This document shows, piece by piece, positions 57,877 through 64,000 of a stretch of 64,000 nt of DNA. The translations under genes and the position numbers were made by a program. Source of the stretch: Dryomyza anilis (Eukaryota; Arthropoda; Insecta; Diptera; Dryomyzidae); NCBI GenBank assembly GCA_951804985.1, contig OX638132.1, positions 84,076,696 to 84,140,695 on the forward strand, given 5' to 3'. Each line of letters opens with the position of its first letter. Positions within the stretch are counted from its first letter, which is position 1. Under the pieces are notes generated by a model. That model was not told the origin of the DNA. It worked only from the letters and a program-made list of their open reading frames with translations, and did not search any database.

Positions 57877-58617
57877 TTAAATGGTACTCGAATTCATTAT
57901 AATTATTATTATTAATGCTTCGGGGTTATGCACTGCAGTGAATTTTTTTGATTGACGCATTTTAGCCTGCCCCAACCATAGTTCTTCTCTGGTGTTAAAT
58001 AGTTCTTCTCGTAATAACTTTTTTACAACACTGCCATTGATTCCACAAAAAGGTTCGGGACCTATTAGCTTTGTGGCGGTTCGTTTCCGTGCAAGTTTGT
58101 CACCTTCTTCATTGCCTTCTATTCCCCTGTGACCAGGGACCCAGAGTATGGTGACACTATTATTCATACCTAGTTTATTTATTTTACCTAGACATTCCCA
58201 TGCTAGTTCTAAATTGATCTCGTAAGATTCTAATGCCATTATGGCTGCCTGGCTATTCGACAGCATTGATATATTTTTATTGCTATATTTTCTATCCAGA
58301 TTGAACTGCATGCATCTATCTATAGCGTATATTTTCGCTTGAAAGATACTGGTGTATTTTCCTATGGCTTCGAAGTATTTGGTTCTAGGCCCATATACTC
58401 CTGCTCCGGTTCCTTCATCTGTTAATGATCCATCCGTGTACCACGTGATCATATTCTTGTGTATATCATATGTGTCAGATATGTTTTTCCATATCTTTTT
58501 GTTACTGCGTTTGGTCTTGAAGTTTTTTACGAAGTTGAATCTCTTCGTTTTATGGTCTATTGGTGTTGGTAGCGTGGGAAACAGTCGGGTCAGAAGACAC
58601 GCTTTCCCGGGCCCCAT
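57877..58617 (-). pseudogene. LINE ORF2 RNase H domain, catalytic residues lost
   Basis: A 246-codon open frame covers the connection and RNase H domain. TWYTDGSLTDEGTGAGVYG holds the first catalytic Asp (residue 62). In the second motif IFQAKIYAI the expected Glu is Lys (residue 95). In MLSNSQAAIMAL the expected Asp is Asn (residue 121). WVPGHRGIEGNEEGDKLAR keeps His 163 and the final Asp 173. Two of the four catalytic acids are therefore replaced, so the RNase H should be inactive although the frame is open. The last residues (NPEALIIIIIM) are translated tail, which shows that the C-terminal Cys/His domain was removed by deletion. The upstream RT piece ends in another frame 40 bp away. Confidence 0.92.
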
Positions 58618-58657
58618 ACGTCCTCCATTTCATACGACTCCATACGACCTTCGTTGG

Positions 58658-59550
58658 CTATGCCGTGGAGTGCTCTCTTGCCACTCCCTGCAGGAACAGG
58701 TGTAATGGTGCAAATTCAAGGAGTACTTCCATTGCCGCCGTGGGACATGTTCTCATGGCTCCTGTTATACAAGAACAAGCTAGCCGTTGAACTTTCTCTA
58801 GAGATTTCTGTGTTGTCCGAAGTCCTTTTTGCCCATACCACTTTTCCTTGGTCAAGTGACGCATATGTCAGTATTGGTCGTACAATGCTGGTGACAATCC
58901 AGTGGGTCATCTTTGGTCGAAGTACCCATGTAGGACCAATACATCTTCTGCAGGTTGCCCAAACCCTAATGGCTTTTGTGGCTCTGCTAGTTATTTGTGC
59001 CTTCCAGTTAAGTTTAGAATTAAGGATTACTCAGGTACTTGACTTGACCTGTAAGTGCCAGTATCTCTCAGTTTACCTATGGAAGAGGAAAGCTAGTAAA
59101 GAGACATCAAAGGTGTGTCAGTGTGAGTAGCACCCTAAACATTTATGAAGGCTGCTAGAGTGAGTCCTTTTAGGTAAATAGACCTTTCAATTTTGTTAAC
59201 CACCTCATAAGGCGGTTTCATCGGATGTTGCTTAAATTTAAGCTGCTCATATGGGATTTTTTTCCTTAACCATGTTGTCGCATATGCATTGTTTTCAGTA
59301 AGAATGACATTAGACTTGTGTGTCTATATGCCTTGGGGGTTGAGTAGGTTTCTTAACCCGGCTTAGGTATGAAAACTAATTTTGGTTCTTGCCATGTGAG
59401 GAGGGTATAGCTCTGATTAAGGCATGCCTCATAAAGCCTGGCTAGTCGGGCGTCAAGGAGATCCACTGCCCGTTGTAGTAGGGCTGGGAAAACTCCATCT
59501 TCTCCTGGGGCTTTATATGGCTGGAAGCTATAAATTGCCTTCCCCACCAT
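58658..59550 (-). pseudogene. LINE ORF2 reverse transcriptase, deleted across the active site
   Basis: From 59550: YSFQPYKAPGEDGVFPALLQ and EPKLVFIPKPG (fingers), then a stop in place of the next residue, ETYSTPKAYRHTSLMSFLLK, and after a shift KGLTLAAFINV at about 59150, where motif A (the first catalytic Asp) should be LDIEGAF-like. About 100 bp on comes QVKYLS, then LNWKAQITSRATKAI, RRCIGPTWVLRPKMTHWIV and RPILTYAS (thumb), and EKVQRLACSCITGAMRTCPT. The YADD box and roughly 150 residues are missing between the two parts. Several frameshifts are present. Confidence 0.9.
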
Positions 59551-59599
59551 ATCGGTGGTGATGGTTCAGTTGTAGGAGTATTGAGAAGTTTCCCATTGC

Positions 59600-60724
59600 C
59601 ATCTGAGTTAACGAAACACTTGGGGAAGAAAAGTTAAAATCCTTTTTACAGATAATGCAGGTCCTAGAGCGGCCTGCATTGAGTGTATAAAATATTTGAT
59701 ATCGCGAGTCACCCCAAGGGTGTCATCAGAAAATTCCGATAGGCCCTCGTCCTCTCCTACGCTCGTCCCTTCTTCTTTGGTCTGGTTGACCCCAACCTCG
59801 CTACTGCCCGCGGCGTCCAACTTCTCCTTACTATCCTCCTCGACCGGACTGGGAAGATTGCCATTAGATTGCTGTTTTCCGGTTTGGGCCCCAGCTCCGA
59901 CAGGTTTTCCGCCCAGCTTAATGGTCACAGATGACATAACGAAGAAGGCACGACCCCCAGACTTCTCCAGTGTCGTGATGGCGTTCTGGCCAATGCCCAC
60001 AACGAAAAGATTTCCATCGGTCATCTCATGCCTGTGGAACACCTCTCAAAGTTCCACTCTCAGCCCGCGGTTCTGCCTCGCCAGAATCCTAAGGATATAA
60101 CACGTGGGTCGCTTCGCCTCGTTTGCTCTGACGAAGTAGTTGGCCTTACGCAGAATGGGTATGTCGCTCATAGCCACAAGCCGTAGCTTAGCGTCTGTTC
60201 AGGCAACCTTTCCTCCAGATCGCGCAGGGTGCCGACACAGTCCAAAGACACCACGGTGATCCTATAGACTCCGCGGAAAAATCTGCAGTATTCCAGATGG
60301 ATTTCGGGGGTGCTGTCAGAAGACTCGATAATCGAGTTCGCAAGTGCGTCATTTCACACTACCTCCAGCAGCCCCCTTTTATAGCAATCTTTCCACAGGT
60401 CTGTCTTTCATCGATGATGGCAAACTTGCGTTTGTCATCAATCGATTCACATGCCACCCCCGCATACGTCTTGCCATCCGCATTCGACCTCTCCGCTGTA
60501 GACTCCCCATCGCGACCCTGCCTTTTAGTGGCGCGGGCACCTGCATTTCGGAGTGCAGGCCGAAACGCTACGTTGGACGACGGGATATCATCGCTGGAAA
60601 GAGATCCCTTGATTTTAGATACGTTTGTCTTGTTTTTCTTCGCCAGTCCAACCTGGGTCATCTTCTCAGGAGAGCGCAGTCGCTTGCCCGGTCCTTGTGA
60701 ACCAAGTGTAGCGGCTGGCTTCAA
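59600..60724 (-). pseudogene. LINE ORF1 (DUF4780-like nucleic-acid-binding protein), frameshifted
   Basis: ORF1 proteins coat the LINE RNA. The N-terminal part (60724-60359) is basic and Ser-rich (GPGKRLRSPEKMTQVGLAKK), then KTYAGVACESIDDKRKFAII and DERQTCGKI, the start of the conserved domain. After a frameshift, TPEIHLEYCRFFRGVYRIT and VVSLDCVGTLRDLEERLPE, then KLRLVAMSDIPILRKANYF and ILRILARQNRGLRVEL follow. A stop stands where the family usually has Trp, then TDGNLFVVGIGQNAITTLEK closes the domain (60042-59900). The tail is acidic and Ser/Glu-rich. The DUF4780 identification rests on the order of these motifs. At least two frameshifts and one stop make it non-functional. Confidence 0.8.
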
Positions 60725-60729
60725 CTGAG

Positions 60730-61290
60730 GGTCACTGTTGTCAGCGGTTTGTTGACTGTCCGGGGAGGGGGTCCCAGTGATGTGAGGCAGCTCTCTGGCG
60801 TTGTTTGGCTTTTAATCGCCTAGCCCAACAGAGAATCGCCTTTTACCATCCGGTTTCTCTTTCCATGCTCATCTGGAGTTGCGGAAGGACGCACGATTAC
60901 CGTTCTGTCCGAACTCTGTGAGGAGTCAATAACTCGCAGGCCACCACTGGCGCCCTACCAGCCAAGCAGACCCTTCGGTTGTGTGTGTTTAACGACCCTT
61001 CGGTCGCACAAAAAGGCCACCCCACAGGGATCAGACGCCTATAAGTATTTAGAGACCCTACGGTCGGAAGAGGAGGCCGCCCCACAGGGAACAGACGCCT
61101 AACTGCCTGACACCAGATACTGGTGCATGGTAGGATTTTAGGGATGTAACCGCCTTAGTCTGGCCACTCGTCCATGGACCTGTCCCGGCTACCTGTCAGT
61201 ATGCCCCTTGGAGTCGGTGTGTCAAACACAAGCCCTCTCACTCGCTCCTGAAGGGAGCAAAGTGCGGGTACTTTGAGAGGGTTTCAGTAT
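60730..61290 (-). other. LINE 5' leader with a duplicated ~70-bp block
   Basis: CCCTTCGGTCGCACAAAAAGG then CCACCCCACAGGGA (around 60994-61035) is repeated as CCCTACGGTCGGAAGAGGAGG then CCGCCCCACAGGGA (61057-61100). Such repeated blocks are common in LINE 5' leaders. The leftmost intact base of the element is near 61290, where GC-rich sequence gives way to AT-rich DNA. Confidence 0.6.
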
Positions 61291-61304
61291 AATAACTGTT
61301 CACA

Positions 61305-61770
61305 CTAGGGATGTCAATCGCGGGATTTAAGTCAAATCAGTCCCGAAAAATTGATCCCGGGATCATCGTTAAATTGCGGGATTTTCGGGATTACAAAAAA
61401 AGCTAGTTGATAAATTTTTAATAGTTTATTCAAAAGTTTGTTCATTCAAAATTAAAATTTTCTTATATTTGTACTAAAACATATTTTTTCAATAAAAAGT
61501 ATTTAAAAAAATGATTGATGATCAACTGGGGTTTATATATCGCGGATTTTGTATTTTGGATACCATGTATATTTGGGTATATTTAGATACCCAACCTCAA
61601 AATGAAATGCATCATTATATGAGTTTTGTTTGAGCCTTAAGCATTATAATTGTTTATTATTCAAACATAGATATGATTATTTTATGCCTTTGCTAATATT
61701 TTTTTTAAATCCCGGGATTCAAATTTTTTAGTCCCGAAATTTCGGGATTATTTTATATTTCACTAGCTAG
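61305..61770. repeat. TCCCGGGATT-rich repeat
   Basis: CACTAGGGATGTCAATCGCG at the left and ATCCCGGGATTCAAATTTTT, AGTCCCGAAATTTCGGGATT at the right. Related to 25735-25930 and 57200-57285, where GCCCTAGTGTC and GACATCCCTAAC are also seen; the ends suggest a hAT-like relic but no duplication could be fixed. Confidence 0.5.
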
Positions 61771-62200
61771 AGAGCAATTTGTATTGAATTATTATTTTAT
61801 TATGTTTATGTATTTATTTTGCAATGTTACTTAATTAAAGAATTTTCTATTGTTTTCTACCTGTGAGAATTTTTGACGTTTCATCATTTCGGTATGTTGG
61901 AAAAAATCTGCCAACCGAACTACTGATAGACATTAGGTTGTCGTTTGTCATTTATTTTGTTGATACAATAACGTACTCAATTGCCGTAACAAATGCACGA
62001 ACGTCAATGTTGGCAGAATAAAAAATGAACTCATGATGTTACGACAACCGAACGTGCAGTTGCGCGGACTAACATTTCGGTTATAGTAAAATAAGTTACG
62101 TTCATTTTAATGGCATGAGGTTACAACAATTGTATTGCATTCGCAACACTGAAACGCTGATTCAATTAACTTCATGCCAAAAGATGATTTTTCTGTGTGC
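61771..62200. other. Mixed spacer with possible MITE
   Basis: ACGTTCATTTTAATGGCATG and GTTGTCGTTTGTC words, closing TTTTTCTGTGTGCAG at 62189, the CTGTGTG end used by other MITEs; no matching left end was found. Confidence 0.35.
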
Positions 62201-63020
62201 AGCTTTTTATAGAAATTCCGCCTTTGTTTTGCTCAAAATCTTAAAAAATCTCTGCAATGACTAGCGCTTAATCTAGCGCTGCATAAATTTAGCTATGAGT
62301 TTGCATGAAAAATGCGTGTATTTTTTCTCGGCTCTACTGTATATTCCTCAAGTACGCATTTTCCATCGCAGGCATGTCTGTCTGCCATTGAAAAAGTGCT
62401 GCTGGCAACACTGCTTTTGTTGGCAACACTTGCCGCCGCAGTTTCTAGTGTTGGCAACATTTTAATTATTACATTTTATATAAATATGCGCCGGAAAAAT
62501 GCATAAGTTACACACAGCGGGAGCCGCATAAAAATATTAAAGTATTTATTGGAGGCGACACGGGCAGACAAGAAGACCTTGGAGGTAAAAAAACAATTCT
62601 GCATAGTGTAGTGTAGTGAATAAAGTTTCGCGTTGTGCTCACTGTTAATTGTTTTAGTTTGGGACACGCGCAACTTTACTGCGGTCTCTACATCCTGTGC
62701 GCGCCGGATGCGTTTTTGTGTAACTTTTTAATGTTTTCAATTCCTGTTGAAAGTCTCTAGGTATTTCTGCCTGTTTATTGGTTGCTTCTTGTTTTTCTAG
62801 GTGCTGTTGGCAGTTGAAGTACATCTCATGCAACACCTCAACTCAGCCGCTGCTTTAATTGAGCGTTTTTATGACGCCAATCTAAGTGTTGAAGTTGCTA
62901 CAATTAGTTTTTATTAGCTACTTGTCAAAAATGTACAATTGCACTAAAATAATGAACCGTATTGTTGTCTACAACGCGGCGCATTGTGTGAATTTTGTTT
63001 TTTTTTTTATAATGATATAG
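62201..63020. other. Complex island, no gene confirmed
   Basis: GCTGCTGGCAACACTGC, TTGGCAACACTTGCC and GTGTTGGCAACA (62399-62460) form three copies of TTGGCAACA/CTGGCAACA within 60 bp. A 64-codon plus frame (62312-62506) and minus frames are unrecognised. Confidence 0.35.
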
Positions 63021-63357
63021 GCTACATTGTACACTCCTAAAAATAACTCCTATAATTCGTAATGGCACACTTTTGGATTAATGCAATAAAAATACTCAAC
63101 TATTATAGAAAATGGATATCAATTCGATATAAAATATACAGTGAATCTATTTTTATAATTCAAAAAAAAAAATGTTTAACCATTTTGCTATATAACAAAT
63201 CTTTAATATACCCAAAATATTGCTCAGAAATGCAAGATATTATATTTTGTGCTGTATTTATTTTAACGAATTGAATTCAACTGAAAACATTCGCAGGGGT
63301 TGGTACTAAAAGAGCTCAACTCCATTTTTAACTTTTATAAATCAATAAAAAAAACTG
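63021..63357. other. AT-rich spacer
   Basis: No recognised feature. Confidence 0.4.
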
Positions 63358-63359
63358 TA

Positions 63360-63792
63360 TACCCTAGTAGAAATTTTGGTAGGGCCATGGTCATGAAGTG
63401 ATCATGTCATTATTTGAGATGATCGGGATATGACGAGGCCCATAATATCTTTGTAACGCAGTGTCCTGATCATGTATTGACCTCATGCCATGATCATGTA
63501 CTGATCGGGCAATTCCCCCTTTTATTATTTACCCAACAATTGCCTTGTCTGAGCCCGAGCATTATAGGGTTTCTCTTATTAATCTCGATCATTGCCTGAT
63601 GCTAATTTTGTTATGAGGAACAAATAATGTAGCTATGATCGGGAACATTGACTGTTTAGATAATGGAAACCCTGCTATGATAAGCATGATAAGGGCATGC
63701 AAAGGCAATGATCATATTTTCTCTAATAGGACTTACGCAACGAAAACCCGTTCATTTCCCGATGGCGCATCGGTCAAATTTCTACTAGGGTA
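63360..63792. mobile_element. TIR element with TACCCTAGTAGAAATTT ends
   Basis: TACCCTAGTAGAAATTT at the left and AAATTTCTACTAGGGTA at the right form a 17-bp perfect inverted repeat with TA outside each end. The interior is rich in TGATCATG and GATCGGG words (similar to 16330-16460) and non-coding. Confidence 0.8.
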
Positions 63793-63860
63793 TATTTGTA
63801 AACATTATGATGCATAATTGTTATAACAAATTTGTAATAAGTAATGTGATTTTAATCGTA

Positions 63861-63932
63861 TCAATTCTGATAGATATAAGTTACTACTTTTTGTTATAGC
63901 TAAAAGTAGTAACTTATATCTATCAGAATTGA
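63861..63932. repeat. Perfect 31-bp inverted repeat (hairpin), 10-bp loop
   Basis: TCAATTCTGATAGATATAAG at 63861 begins an arm running to 63891 that is matched base for base by 63902-63932; the loop is TGTTATAGCT. Imperfect pairing extends outward through AATGTGAT / ATCACATT. The stem length is that of a pre-miRNA or small hairpin RNA, but a MITE core is equally possible. Confidence 0.85.
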
Positions 63933-63974
63933 AACCAAATTTATCACATTCAGACCAGTATTTCTCAAGTTTGC

Positions 63975-64000
63975 GTGTATAGGGACAGCAAGACAGACAG
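63975..64000 (-). mobile_element. mini-me-like repeat, cut by window edge
   Basis: GGGACAGCAAGACAGACAG is the reverse complement of the (GTCY)n tract of copies 1 and 2. The rest lies outside the window. Confidence 0.5.

Larger units (their letters stand above)
57893..61290 (-). mobile_element. Dead LINE (non-LTR retrotransposon), internally deleted
   Basis: Read right to left: a 5' leader (61290-60730), ORF1 (60724-59600), and ORF2 pieces for reverse transcriptase (59550-58658) and RNase H (58617-57900), ending in an ATT/TAA-repeat tail (57893-57915). ORF2's endonuclease is absent. The RT is deleted across its catalytic centre, and the Cys/His C-terminus is missing before the tail. (TAA)n tails and RNase H are typical of I/LOA-type insect LINEs; the exact clade is inferred. 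GC content is well above the surroundings. Confidence 0.9.

Noticed and set aside
58654..59130. 158-codon plus-strand frame inside the LINE
   Set aside because: Antisense shadow of the reverse transcriptase, whose family motifs read clearly on the minus strand.
60297..60728. 143- and 118-codon plus-strand frames
   Set aside because: Antisense shadows of the LINE ORF1.

Overview
This window is AT-rich, gene-poor nuclear DNA from a higher fly (Diptera, probably Brachycera). That placement rests on three things: dispersed repeats resembling the mini-me/DINE-1 type ((GTCY)n plus TA-rich core), LINE proteins of insect type with a DUF4780-like ORF1, and many palindromic MITEs. The species cannot be named from the sequence. 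No intact host gene, rRNA gene, functional tRNA gene or CRISPR array was found. Most open frames are chance frames in low-complexity DNA; the longest convincing coding sequence belongs to dead transposons.

Layout: 0.3-1.1 kb, a decayed LINE 3' end (minus strand). 1.5-2.9 kb, a ~72-bp minisatellite that appears to have grown from inside a tRNA-derived SINE. 4.7-7.4 kb, a MITE and two mini-me-like repeats. 9.5-11.2 kb, a 19-bp satellite with a ~260-bp internal duplication. 12-13.4 kb, a 75-bp-arm hairpin and a MITE carrying a second MITE nested at a TA. 15.5-16.2 kb, another mini-me-like repeat. 17.8-19.2 kb, a satellite built on ACCAGTAAAAC/GTTTTACTGG. 20.8-24.6 kb, foldback elements and a hAT MITE with a perfect 8-bp target duplication. 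25-33 kb, mostly unique AT-rich DNA with small arrays. 33.2-35.3 kb, a TTCGTAAAATACACGAA-rich repeat split by a MITE. 37-40 kb, two SINEs, a foldback tandem and palindromic MITEs. 41.5-48 kb, an exon-like module, a mini-me-like copy, a DD37E Tc1/mariner element sitting between direct repeats, and a tandem array of exon-like modules on the minus strand. 48-54 kb, more MITEs, SINEs and a repeat family with 15-bp minisatellites. 57.9-61.3 kb, a dead LINE with ORF1 and ORF2 remnants (minus). 63.4-63.9 kb, a TIR element and a perfect 31-bp inverted repeat.

Between the repeats lie about ten islands of more complex, GC-richer, apparently single-copy DNA (about 3.3-4.3, 8.3-9.5, 11.2-12.0, 13.4-13.8, 16.7-17.5, 19.6-20.1, 25.4-26.5, 30.8-31.6, 35.8-36.7, 54.2-55.3 and 62.2-63.0 kb). 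They could be regulatory or untranslated-exon DNA of a large gene, but nothing in them proves it.

The two most interesting observations are (1) two 112-nt exon-like modules at 47.03-47.49 kb, same length and phase, flanked by good splice sites, whose core peptide is kept while codon third positions differ; and (2) four copies of a foldback MITE whose loop still encodes the first ~20 residues of a mariner-type transposase, showing how the MITE arose.
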